Part shown: piece after piece, positions 1-7,500 of the stretch
Layout of the letters: every line of letters begins with the position of its first letter
Position numbering within the stretch: the first letter of the stretch is position 1
From: Comamonadaceae bacterium
Lineage (GTDB): Bacteria > Pseudomonadota > Gammaproteobacteria > Burkholderiales > Burkholderiaceae_C
Direction: 5' to 3'
Assembly (NCBI GenBank): GCA_947374505.1
Contig: CANCCE010000107.1
Coordinates: 1 to 8,943 of the forward strand
Length of the DNA: 8,943 nucleotides
Made by a program: the position numbers and the translations under genes
Notes under the pieces: generated by a model
The model's database searches: none
Told to the model about the DNA's origin: nothing
What the model saw: the letters and a program-made list of their open reading frames with translations, nothing else

Positions 1-1020
1 AAATGGCACAAAGTTGCTGTTCCGCGAAAACGAAGTCCCTATCAACGCAATGCTTGGCAGCTCTGCATCGCCAAACAAGTCGGCACCACCCGTTTTGTCC
101 GTTTTGCCAGCGCTGGCAACCGCTGTATTGCGGACCATCTCAAAGCGGCTTTGCTGTGCCAACTCGGGCCGGGGCTGCCACCCGCTGGGCAACCCATCCA
201 GCCCCGCGAGTTTCACCAAGTCGCCGGGCCGAACGGCCGTGACACGATCGTTCAAACGCACACGGGATGCTGACGGTGGCACAAATCCCAAGGCCCCCAA
301 CGCCCTGATGCGCTGCGCAACCAGTGCGGCTGCGGTCTCGGCACCGGCCTCCGTCCAATGACTGTCCGTGCGCAAAAAGGCTGGCTCGCCCTGGCGTTGC
401 AAAGTGCCCAGCGCAGCACTGAGGTCCAACACATTCACGCCGGCTTGTGCCAGTGGGTCGGTCCATTGCTTGACGCGATCAGCAAACGCCGCTGGCCGGT
501 GTAGCTGGCCAAGATGTTCCGTCGCAATACGACTCTTGTCGGGCACCACCACCACCAGCAGTTGGATGCCGTCAGCCGCCAGCCGCTGACGCAACTCAAT
601 CACTTGCTGGGCGCGGCTCGCCGCTGACTGTGCAGCGTTGGCATGCGGCGTCAGCTCGTCAGACAAAAACAGCCAATCACGCTCGCCCTCGCGCACCCTT
701 GGGCCTAAGTCGTGGCTGACTTGCCAGCTCAGTCCGCGCTCAATCCGCGCCGCATGGACGGGTAGTTCGGCTTTGGCCAAGGCATGCGCCAACTGCTGCA
801 TCGGTTCCCCGGCCATGAAGCTTGGCCAGTCCGACCTGATCGGTGTGAGCTGATCGTGCAACCAGGCATAGCCATTGCTCATCAGCCCCAAGGTCAATAA
901 CAGCACGAAGCAGCCGCCTGCCCAAACGTCGGCGATGGGCACCGTGGTTGTGGTCGACGGGTTTTGCGCTAGCTGATTCGGCAGCGCCGCGATGTGGGGA
1001 AACGTTGTGGTGTTCATCAT
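1..1020 (-). CDS. wssI: AlgJ/AlgX-like SGNH O-acetyltransferase (WssI-like), 3' end missing
   Basis: Partial gene: 340 codons are open from the ATG at 1020 to the left edge with no stop. Probable role: periplasmic, membrane-anchored transfer of acetyl from the MBOAT partner to cellulose, by analogy with AlgJ and AlgX in alginate acetylation. Visible marks: one N-terminal hydrophobic segment (about residues 32-48, signal anchor), the family WLFLSDEL block (116-123), a VVVVPDKSRI strand (156-165), TDSHW carrying the catalytic Asp219 and His221, and IGTSFS carrying the expected nucleophile Ser330. The order Asp-x-His before Ser is that of the AlgJ/AlgX superfamily, not of classic GDSL enzymes. 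AlgJ-family proteins are near 390 residues, so about 40-60 are missing. The start is 12 nt after the upstream stop; a second ATG follows at once at 1017. GAGGG at 1030-1034, overlapping the previous stop codon, favours the first ATG. It lies at the wssI position. The family call is firm; the substrate is inferred from the operon. Confidence 0.88.
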   Translation of the reverse strand, partial: MMNTTTFPHIAALPNQLAQNPSTTTTVPIADVWAGGCFVLLLTLGLMSNGYAWLHDQLTPIRSDWPSFMAGEPMQQLAHALAKAELPVHAARIERGLSWQVSHDLGPRVREGERDWLFLSDELTPHANAAQSAASRAQQVIELRQRLAADGIQLLVVVVPDKSRIATEHLGQLHRPAAFADRVKQWTDPLAQAGVNVLDLSAALGTLQRQGEPAFLRTDSHWTEAGAETAAALVAQRIRALGALGFVPPSASRVRLNDRVTAVRPGDLVKLAGLDGLPSGWQPRPELAQQSRFEMVRNTAVASAGKTDKTGGADLFGDAELPSIALIGTSFSRNSNFVPF

Positions 1021-1029
1021 CCGATCCAG

Positions 1030-1034
1030 CCCTC
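1030..1034 (-). promoter_or_regulatory. Ribosome binding site of the AlgJ-like gene
   Basis: GAGGG lies 9 nt before the ATG at 1020 and shares bases with the TGA stop (1033-1035) of the MBOAT gene. This arrangement implies translational coupling of acetyltransferase to membrane transporter. Confidence 0.55.
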
Positions 1035-2439
1035 AAAATTGAAAGTAAAGAAACGGCACGGCACCGCGACTAGCGATCAGCGCATAAGAGAATAAAAATG
1101 CCGGCAACGGCCACAGGCTGGTCAGCGTCTGCACCTGGCCCAAGCGCTGTTTGACCAACCACGGTTGCAGCACCGGCAACCCAACGCAAACAAGACCCAA
1201 AGCCAACGCCAAACCATGCACAGGGCGCAGCAACACCGCCATCGCGTCGCCAAAACCAACGCCGTTGAGGCCAGCCTGACCGGCGTACATGGTCAGTGCG
1301 CCGTCAAACGTGTGCGCCCTGAAAATCGTCCAGGCTAGCATCACAAACAGCAAGGTCAGCAGGCGCGATGTCAGCTGCGATGGTGCTGGCCAACCGGCAT
1401 TGCCCCAAGCCCGCGCCACACACAAAGCCAAGCCGTGGGCGGTGCCCCACAAGAGAAAGTTCCAGCTGTCGCCGCCGTGCCATAAGCCGGCAATCGCCAT
1501 CGTCAGCAGCAAGTTCACATAGGTGCGCATCCAACCCGCTTGATTGCCCCCCAGCGGGATGTAAAGGTAGTCGCGAATCCAGCTTGACAGCGACAAATGC
1601 CAACGCCGCCAAAAATCCTGAATGCTGACGGCGAGATACGGTTGTCTGAAGTTCTCCGGGAAACGAAAGCCCAGCATCAAGCCCAAGCCAATCGCCATGC
1701 CGCTGTAGCCGGCGAAGTCAAAGAACAACTGCAAGGTGTAAGCCAAGCAACCGGTCCAGGCATCTGCCAGCGAGGGTTGAGGCAAACTGAAAGCCAAGTC
1801 AACAACCGGTGCCAGCGTGTCGGCAATCAACACCTTCATGCTCATGCCGATCATGAAACGTCTCGCACCTTGTGCAAATTGCGGCCAATCGAAACGCCGT
1901 GACAGCAGTTCGCGTTTGACCCATTCGTAGCGAATGATTGGCCCGGCGATCAGGTGGACAAACATCGACTGGTACGCACCAAAGCTGGTGAAACTGCGGT
2001 CTGCGGGCACGGTGCGCCGGTAGACGTCGACCAGGTAGGAGATCGACTGCAAGACGATGAAAGACAGCCCAATGGGCAAGACCACGCGCTGCCAATCGGC
2101 GGTCATCGCGCCGGGGCCTAACAAGGCGTTGCTGAAAGTGTCCGCCACGATGTTGGCGTATTTAAACCAGCACAGCAGCGACAAATTAAGAGCAATGAAG
2201 AGACTCAGCGCCCAGCCCCGACTGCGCCCTTCGGCAAACCGATCGATGACCAAACCGCCAACCCAACCCAACATCGCCAAACCAATGAAGAGCAGCAAAA
2301 ACGTCGGGCTCCACCAGCCATAAAAGACCCAGCTGCACAGCAGCAGCACGGCGTTCCGGCGGCTCTGCCCGACCCACGCATAGAGCAGCAGAAACAGCGG
2401 CAAAAAAAGTGTCAAAAACTCAAGCGATGCAAAAACCAT
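1033..2439 (-). CDS. wssH: MBOAT-family membrane O-acyltransferase, AlgI-like (WssH)
   Basis: A 468-residue polytopic inner-membrane protein of the AlgI/DltB branch of the MBOAT family, which carries acetyl from a cytoplasmic donor across the membrane to periplasmic transferases. Family marks in order: the AlgI-type start MVFASLEFLTLFLPL, LPIGLSF followed by SISYLVDVYRR (121-142), AGPIIRYEWV (165-174), DFWRRWHLSLSSWIRDYLYIPLGG (275-298, including His281), and AGLWHGGDSWNF (317-328), whose His321 matches the invariant MBOAT histidine. His335 follows in WGTAHG. The C-terminus LYFQF is typical of AlgI. Length agrees with AlgI and WssH (about 470-520). The ATG start is 37 nt after the AlgF-like gene; only a weak AGAG element precedes it, so translation may depend on the upstream gene. 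It sits between algF-like and algJ-like genes as in wss operons. The alginate operon alternative is excluded by the bcsZ and bcsC neighbours. Confidence 0.95.
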   Translation of the reverse strand: MVFASLEFLTLFLPLFLLLYAWVGQSRRNAVLLLCSWVFYGWWSPTFLLLFIGLAMLGWVGGLVIDRFAEGRSRGWALSLFIALNLSLLCWFKYANIVADTFSNALLGPGAMTADWQRVVLPIGLSFIVLQSISYLVDVYRRTVPADRSFTSFGAYQSMFVHLIAGPIIRYEWVKRELLSRRFDWPQFAQGARRFMIGMSMKVLIADTLAPVVDLAFSLPQPSLADAWTGCLAYTLQLFFDFAGYSGMAIGLGLMLGFRFPENFRQPYLAVSIQDFWRRWHLSLSSWIRDYLYIPLGGNQAGWMRTYVNLLLTMAIAGLWHGGDSWNFLLWGTAHGLALCVARAWGNAGWPAPSQLTSRLLTLLFVMLAWTIFRAHTFDGALTMYAGQAGLNGVGFGDAMAVLLRPVHGLALALGLVCVGLPVLQPWLVKQRLGQVQTLTSLWPLPAFLFSYALIASRGAVPFLYFQF

Positions 2440-2476
2440 GTTGGTGCTCTAGTTCAGATTTTTTAGGGTTTCGAGC

Positions 2477-3145
2477 TCATCGCGCCACGGCATCTGAAGC
2501 GATCAACAGCTTGGCGCCAACGCCATCCGGCATCACAAACACGCTGTAACGATGGCCCGCCTGCAAGGTACCGAGTTCCAGCTTTGCAGGCGTTACGTGC
2601 CCCTTGCAAAGCAATTGCACCGAAATGCGGACCGGATTCAGCGCACGCCGCTGCAAGGTGCCGCTGGCCACGTTTTCAAACAATGCGGCGTTGCGGCCCA
2701 CGACGTTCAGCCCAGCCCCTGCACATTGAGCGTCGAGGTTGTACAACGCCAAAGACACCTTGAGCGCATTGAAGTCATCGGGGCTTTCACGCAGCACCGC
2801 CTGTTGGATCGCAGCACTGCCGGGCATCGCCACCACTGTCGCGAACTCACCCGGTTTGACTCTCAAGGCAATGTCACTTTGCAAACTTGCGTTCTTAAAA
2901 AACCCTTTAACGCTGGCGTTGCCCCGGACCGGATAAAAAGGGCTGGCCGGGTGGTCAGGTTGCAGGGTCGTGCCTTGTTGCGAACCGCCTCCTGCCTTGA
3001 CCTCCATCGCGCTACTGCGGGCGTTGACGAAACGAACAAAGGCCGCATCTTGGCTGGGGCCGGTGTCGTACAAGGGGATCTCAGCCGCTCGTGCCGCCAG
3101 ACTCATGAAGGCTGTGAGCACTGGTAAAAAGTAATGGGAGCTCAT
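2477..3145 (-). CDS. wssG: AlgF-like periplasmic O-acetylation protein (WssG)
   Basis: A 222-residue exported protein matching AlgF/WssG, an accessory factor needed for periplasmic polysaccharide O-acetylation; its chemistry is not settled. The N-terminus is a signal peptide: a hydrophobic stretch (residues 6-18) ending in AARA, with likely cleavage after Ala20. The mature protein then begins AEIPLYDTGPSQDAAFVRFVN, which resembles the AlgF signature (a YD pair, then AFVR-x-VN). The rest looks all-beta with two cysteines (in DAQCAG and LLCKG), possibly a disulfide. Length is close to AlgF (about 216). The start codon overlaps the stop of the upstream SGNH gene as ATGA (3142-3145). No good Shine-Dalgarno is present (only an A-rich run), so translation by termination-reinitiation is likely. 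Its place before the MBOAT gene reproduces wssG-wssH. Confidence 0.85.
   Translation of the reverse strand: MSSHYFLPVLTAFMSLAARAAEIPLYDTGPSQDAAFVRFVNARSSAMEVKAGGGSQQGTTLQPDHPASPFYPVRGNASVKGFFKNASLQSDIALRVKPGEFATVVAMPGSAAIQQAVLRESPDDFNALKVSLALYNLDAQCAGAGLNVVGRNAALFENVASGTLQRRALNPVRISVQLLCKGHVTPAKLELGTLQAGHRYSVFVMPDGVGAKLLIASDAVAR
3142..3145 (-). other. ATGA stop/start overlap between SGNH copy 2 and algF-like gene
   Basis: TGA of the SGNH gene (3142-3144) and ATG of the AlgF-like gene (3143-3145) share two bases. With no recognisable ribosome binding site before this ATG, the overlap indicates coupled translation. Confidence 0.8.
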
Positions 3146-3798
3146 GATTTTTTCAACTTTTTAACGTCGGGCAATTCGCCAATCGCCTTGGTGATGGCTT
3201 CGCTCCAAGCTTTGTAGCCCGCCAGTGTGAAATGCTGGCCATCCAAGGTTGACCACTGTCCCGGCTTGGAAAATTTCAGCGAGTCCACGTAAGTACACGG
3301 CCCCACATTGGTCGCCAGAAAATTTGACATCTGCGTCACACGCGGGTCGTTCTTTTTGTACTTACCGCCGGCGTTTCCCCAGGGTGGTCCGACCCAGACG
3401 CAAGCCGTTTTGGTGGCCGCGATCTCTTGGGTCAGGCTGGTCACCCCTTGCCAGGCCCAGGCACGGGGAAAAGACTCGCTGTCGTAGGAGGCCATGGTGT
3501 CGCCAATGATGACCACGACCAAGTCCGGCTTACTGGCAGCGATCAATTGTTTGATCGGCGTCGTGGTGGCGTCGCGGCCTTTGATCACGGCGGCACCAGC
3601 GCGGCGCTCTGCGCCGCAAGGCACGGTGATGGTTTTGAGCCAGTCGCCGGCGCTGGCACCACAAGCGCCGATTTCATGGACTTTGGCACCTTGGGCGGTC
3701 AAGTCGTCATACAGCGGGTTGATCAAATAGTTGGCCTGAGACAAATGGCTTTCGCCAATCACGAGCAAGGCCAGTCCGGCGAGGGTTAAAGCGGGCAT
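3142..3798 (-). CDS. SGNH-hydrolase-fold protein, WssF-like, copy 2
   Basis: A 218-residue SGNH/GDSL-type protein, probably serving cellulose acetylation. Block I is VIGESHLS with Ser17 as candidate nucleophile; the usual GDS Asp is Glu here. ACGASAGDW (45-53) is the likely block II region. Block III reads IGDTMA, so the usual Asn of GxND is replaced by Asp100. Block V is DGQHF with Asp186 and His189. Cysteines 46, 61, 133 and 168 match the other copy exactly. The C-terminus is lysine-rich (KKLKKS). The ATG at 3798 is preferred over an in-frame TTG at 3813: it has GGAG 9 nt upstream and gives the same 20-residue lead to the catalytic motif as copy 1. No cleavable signal peptide is evident, only a hydrophobic stretch that runs into the first strand. 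It stands beside the wssF position of SBW25; whether it is an esterase, a transferase or non-catalytic cannot be told. Confidence 0.82.
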   Translation of the reverse strand: MPALTLAGLALLVIGESHLSQANYLINPLYDDLTAQGAKVHEIGACGASAGDWLKTITVPCGAERRAGAAVIKGRDATTTPIKQLIAASKPDLVVVIIGDTMASYDSESFPRAWAWQGVTSLTQEIAATKTACVWVGPPWGNAGGKYKKNDPRVTQMSNFLATNVGPCTYVDSLKFSKPGQWSTLDGQHFTLAGYKAWSEAITKAIGELPDVKKLKKS

Positions 3799-3807
3799 AG
3801 AGGTCAG

Positions 3808-3811
3808 CTCC
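3808..3811 (-). promoter_or_regulatory. Ribosome binding site of SGNH copy 2
   Basis: GGAG, 9 nt before the ATG at 3798. It decides the start against the TTG at 3813, which overlaps this element and has no purine-rich sequence of its own. Confidence 0.55.
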
Positions 3812-3844
3812 AAGGTAGGTGTTAATTTAAAGAACAGGGAGAAC

Positions 3845-3862
3845 TCAGGTGGTACGACCTGA
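3845..3862 (-). repeat. Small inverted repeat just after the stop of SGNH copy 1
   Basis: Perfect 6-bp arms TCAGGT/ACCTGA around a 6-nt loop, beginning 2 nt downstream of the UGA at 3865-3867. There is no U-tract after it on the transcribed strand, so it is not a typical terminator. It may be an intercistronic RNA hairpin that affects mRNA stability or events at the stop codon, or it may be chance. The gap holding it (3799-3864) is the longest in the window. Confidence 0.35.
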
Positions 3863-3864
3863 TG

Positions 3865-4512
3865 TCAGGGTTTTTTTAAGGGCGGCAAATCAGCCATTGC
3901 GCGAGCGATGCCTTGACTCCAGGCGAGATAGGCGGCGTTCGTGAAATGCTGCCCATCGACCGTGCTCCAGGCACCCGGCTTGGAGAGCTTGAGCGAGTCG
4001 ATGTAGCGGCAAGGCGCTACATTGGCCGCCAGAAAATCCGACATCACTTTCACCCGGGCATAGGTCTTTCCATACTGGCCGCCTTCGCTGCCCCAGGACG
4101 GACCGACCCACACACAGGCAGCGCCGGTGCTGCCGATTTCCTTGCTCAGACTGCTCACCTGTTGCCAAGCCCAAGCTCTGGGAAACTCACTTTTGTAGCC
4201 GGCCATCGTGTCGCCCATCACAACAATCACAAGCTGCGTTTTGTCAGCGGCCATCAGCGACTTCACAGGGCGCGTGCTGGCATCGCTGCCGGAGAGCTTC
4301 ACCGCATTTTTTCCGATGCGTTCGGCACCGCACAGTGCTTTGACGTTGTGCAGCCAGTCTTCAGCGACCGCGCCACAAGCCGACAGCGAATGCACGACCG
4401 CACCCTGACGGGTCAGTTCGTCATGCAGCGGCCCGATCAGGTAGTCGGGCTTCGAGAGATGACTGTCGCCAATCATCAGTACCGCAGCGCCCAGAAGCAT
4501 GCTTGTCACCAT
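3865..4512 (-). CDS. wssF: SGNH-hydrolase-fold protein, WssF-like, copy 1
   Basis: A 215-residue SGNH-type protein, about 55-60 percent identical by hand alignment to the next gene. Block I is canonical here (MIGDSHLS, nucleophile Ser17). ACGAVAEDW is the probable block II region. Block III is MGDTMAGY, with Asp101 in place of the usual Asn. Block V is VDGQHF with Asp186 and His189. Conserved shared stretches include FPRAWAWQ, ACVWVGP-WG and the SLK-SKPG-WST region before block V. Cysteines 46, 61, 133 and 168 suggest disulfides and hence a periplasmic site, yet the 14-residue hydrophobic N-terminus has no positive charge and leads straight into the active-site motif. The ATG at 4512 is chosen because it lies 28 nt after bcsC and matches the start of copy 2; an open extension to 4605 would lie mostly inside bcsC. 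Its position after bcsC fits wssF, proposed to supply acyl groups to WssG-H-I. Enzymatic activity is not established by sequence. Confidence 0.83.
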   Translation of the reverse strand: MVTSMLLGAAVLMIGDSHLSKPDYLIGPLHDELTRQGAVVHSLSACGAVAEDWLHNVKALCGAERIGKNAVKLSGSDASTRPVKSLMAADKTQLVIVVMGDTMAGYKSEFPRAWAWQQVSSLSKEIGSTGAACVWVGPSWGSEGGQYGKTYARVKVMSDFLAANVAPCRYIDSLKLSKPGAWSTVDGQHFTNAAYLAWSQGIARAMADLPPLKKP

Positions 4513-4540
4513 GGTTGATAGTTCTTTCGAAATGTGAGGT

Positions 4541-7500
4541 TTACTGACCGAATGGCGTGATGTAAGGACTGATCGGCAACGCCAAGGGTTGGGTGGTTGG
4601 CGCAAAGCTGTAACGCAGATTCAATCCCGCTCGGTACTGGTGATAACTGCCACTGCCGCTGTTGTCGCTCTGCAAGATGGCGTCTAGCAGCCAATGCGGT
4701 GCGAGCTGGAGTTGTGCACTGGCCGCCAGCTTGTAGGCCAACCCTGAACTGCTGAGCGGGCTGCCTGTCGTAGAGGCGTCTTGGCTGTATTTTTGATAAC
4801 CGACAGCGCTTTGCAACACATAGCTAAGTCGACCCGAACGATGCGCCCAATTGAGTGGAACGGTCAGCGCGTTGTACTGCTGCGGACTGAAGTAGCCGCC
4901 TTGCCCAAAGCTGAAATCATTCTGATTCTTTTGGTAGGCCAGATGGCTGAAATTCAGCCCTGAACTGAATTGATACTCAGGCCGCCGCAGCACATCGACA
5001 TAGCTACCCCAACCAAACTCGGTGCGACCATTCGACTCGACCTCATGCCCGGCAAGACGTTGTTTGCCAATGGCCGCCACCACGCCATAGCCGCCCATGT
5101 CCTTGGCCAGTTGCAAGCGCGCGCCGCTGGCCATCACCCCGCCCCAAGTCTTCCCGGTGGTGCTGTCGCGTTTGCCGGCAAATGACAACAAGCTGTCGGT
5201 GACCGGCCGGCTAGACGCGTCCACTTGATACGTCAGCGACCCGGAGTCGTCCAACGTGCCGTCCAGCTTGACACCGCCGGTGATGCTTTTGAACTGAAAG
5301 CCGGCGGGTGTGTGGCCAGCGTCGATCGCCAGCCCACCCGACTTGTAGCCAATCGCGCTAGCAACACCACTGGCCTTGACGCCAGCGCCGGCATCTAGCG
5401 AGACGGGTGTCACTTGCAGCTTGAGCTTGCCGTCGCCCACGGGTAAGCGCAGCTCCAAAGGCAGTTCCGTGACCTTGAGTTGGCTGCTGCCCGGGCTGCC
5501 ACTGCGTTGACGGATTTGAGCACCCAGCAAAACCTCCGGGCTGCGCGTCTGCCGAAGGTCGTTGAGCTCTGCGTTCAAGTTGGGCTTGGCCGGCTCGTTG
5601 GCGGCGTCGCCAGCAGCTGCGAATGTCGCCGCGGATGCACGCTGCGCAGGCAACTTAGGCAAGGCTTGTTGCCAGTACTCAGCCGGGCTGGCCGGTGTTG
5701 CCTGCAAGTTGTTGGGCTGTAACCAAATCGGGCCACCAACGTCGTTCAATGGGGCTGAACTGTCAGCCGCCGCCAAGGTGACCGTGGCCGACGCATCGAT
5801 GCCGTTTGCCGCAGCGTTTTGCAGTGAGATCGCCCGTTCGAAGAAAGCTTCGGCCTGTTTCGATTTTCCCTGTGCCTGGTACAGCCTGGCCGCCGTCGCC
5901 ATGACCTCTGAATTTTCCGGTGCCAGCGTGGTGGCGACCTGCAAGGCTTTGGCGGCCAGTTCGGCGTCTTTCAGTTGCACCGCGATTTGCGCGGCACCCA
6001 GCTGCACCTGAATCTGACCGGGGTACTGCATGGCCAGTTGCCTGGCCAGCGCCAGCGCGCCAGGCTTGTCACCGGAAGCCGCCAGCCACCGCGCCAAGGC
6101 CGCCTTGGCTAAAACGTCATCGGGTCGTTGCGTCAACAAGGGCTGCAGTTTGTCGTTGGCTGCCACCAACTCGCCACGCTCGCGCAACAAATCGACCTGA
6201 CGCAAGTTCAGCAAAAACATCAATTCGCTGAGGCTCTTGCCTTCCTCCTGACTCAAGTCGCCGGCTGACAGTTTCTTCAGTACGCCCGCAGACTCAACGT
6301 CTTGCCCTGTCCGCAGCAACAGCCCGGCATATTGCAAAGAGTCTGCGGCGACAACGGGTTCGCTGCGTACCATTTGCTGACGCAACAGGGCCAGCCCACG
6401 ATTCGGCGCGCCCGCGTCGACATAAGCGCTGGCGAGTAGGCCCACCAAGTCTCGATTGCCATCTGTCCAAGACTCTGACTGCGCCAATATCGCCAGCGCC
6501 TCCGGCTTGCGGTTCTGACGCGCCAAGCTCGCCGCTTGTGCAGCTTGGTATTGCAGCCAACTGCGCTTATGCAGCGCTGCGATTTCCTGGGTGCGGTCTT
6601 TCAGCTCGATGCGCTCCAACGTGGCCAGTGCAGAGCGGAATTGCCCGCGTGCAGCGGCGAAATTGGCACTCGCATAAAGCGCGATCGGGTTGTCCGGCTG
6701 GCTTGCCAGCAAGCCGTCAATCAAGCCGCGCGCTTCACTGGCGCGGCCTTGTTGCTGATACAGCTGGGCCAGTTCCCAGCGAATCCACGGATTATCCCGG
6801 TCAACACCCATGGCTTCTTCAAGCGTGGCCATAGCCAGCGCGACTTGGCCGCGCCGCAGCGCCGCCTTGGCCTTGCCGCTGACCAGTGCTGCGCGCAGTT
6901 GGTTCATCTGGGCGACGCCACCGAGTTGGGCTGGCGTCAGCCGTTCGATCAGCTTCAGCGCCTCGTCGGGTTTGTCCGCTGTCGCCAAGACCAGTGCCAA
7001 ACCCCGCAAGGCATCGGCGTCGCCACTTTGTCGCGCCAGCAGTTGGCGGTAAGTTTTTTCAGCCGCATCGAACTCGCCGGCCTCCGCTTGCAAGGCAGCC
7101 AGCGCCAGCTCGGCAGCGCTTTGTGTTGAATCGAGCTTGATGGCCTGCAACAGCAGGCTGCGGGCGCGCGCAACGTCTCCCTCACGCTGCGCCGTGGTGC
7201 CCTGATCAACCAGTCCGAGGTAACGGACCGTCAGCAAGGCTTTGCTCCAGCCGCTGCCATTTTTTTGCTGCGAAGCACGGGTCAGCAAGGTCTGCGATTC
7301 TTCCAGACGGTACTGCTTCAGGCGCACCAAGCCCAGCCCACCGAGCGCGTCCATGTCGTTCGGGCTGGCCTTCAGCCTGGCTTGGTATTGACTTTCGGCC
7401 AGCACCAAATCACCTTGCTCGAGCGCCTTCAAGCCAGCGGCAATCTGCGGGTTGACCGGTGCCGGCTCGTTGGCCTTGGCCAGCGCTTGCAGCTTTTTGA

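Noticed and set aside
541..561. Short CAC/GTG trinucleotide repeat
   Set aside because: It encodes the VVVV beta strand before PDKSRI in the AlgJ-like protein. It is four units only and explained by codon choice.
740..1036. Minus-strand open frame of 98 codons starting at a TTG over the wssH stop
   Set aside because: It is a shadow in another frame; the real gene there is the AlgJ-like frame from 1020, which has all family motifs and is open to the window edge.
3865..3867. UGA as a selenocysteine codon
   Set aside because: It falls after a complete SGNH domain with a normal C-terminus, not at a catalytic position, and the 6-bp inverted repeat is too small and too close to the UGA for a typical bacterial SECIS.
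3871..3877. Run of seven A on the coding strand near the end of SGNH copy 1, as a programmed slippage site
   Set aside because: A -1 shift here meets a stop codon within a few codons, and the run encodes an ordinary Lys-Lys. It is at most a sequencing-error risk.
3845..3877. Plus-strand hairpin plus T7 as a rho-independent terminator
   Set aside because: The T-tract is 8 nt away from the stem, the stem is only 6 bp, and no plus-strand gene exists to terminate.
4513..4605. Upstream extension of SGNH copy 1 to an ATG at 4605
   Set aside because: It would lie mostly inside the end of bcsC and has no counterpart in copy 2. The ATG at 4512 gives identical lead lengths to the catalytic motif in both copies.
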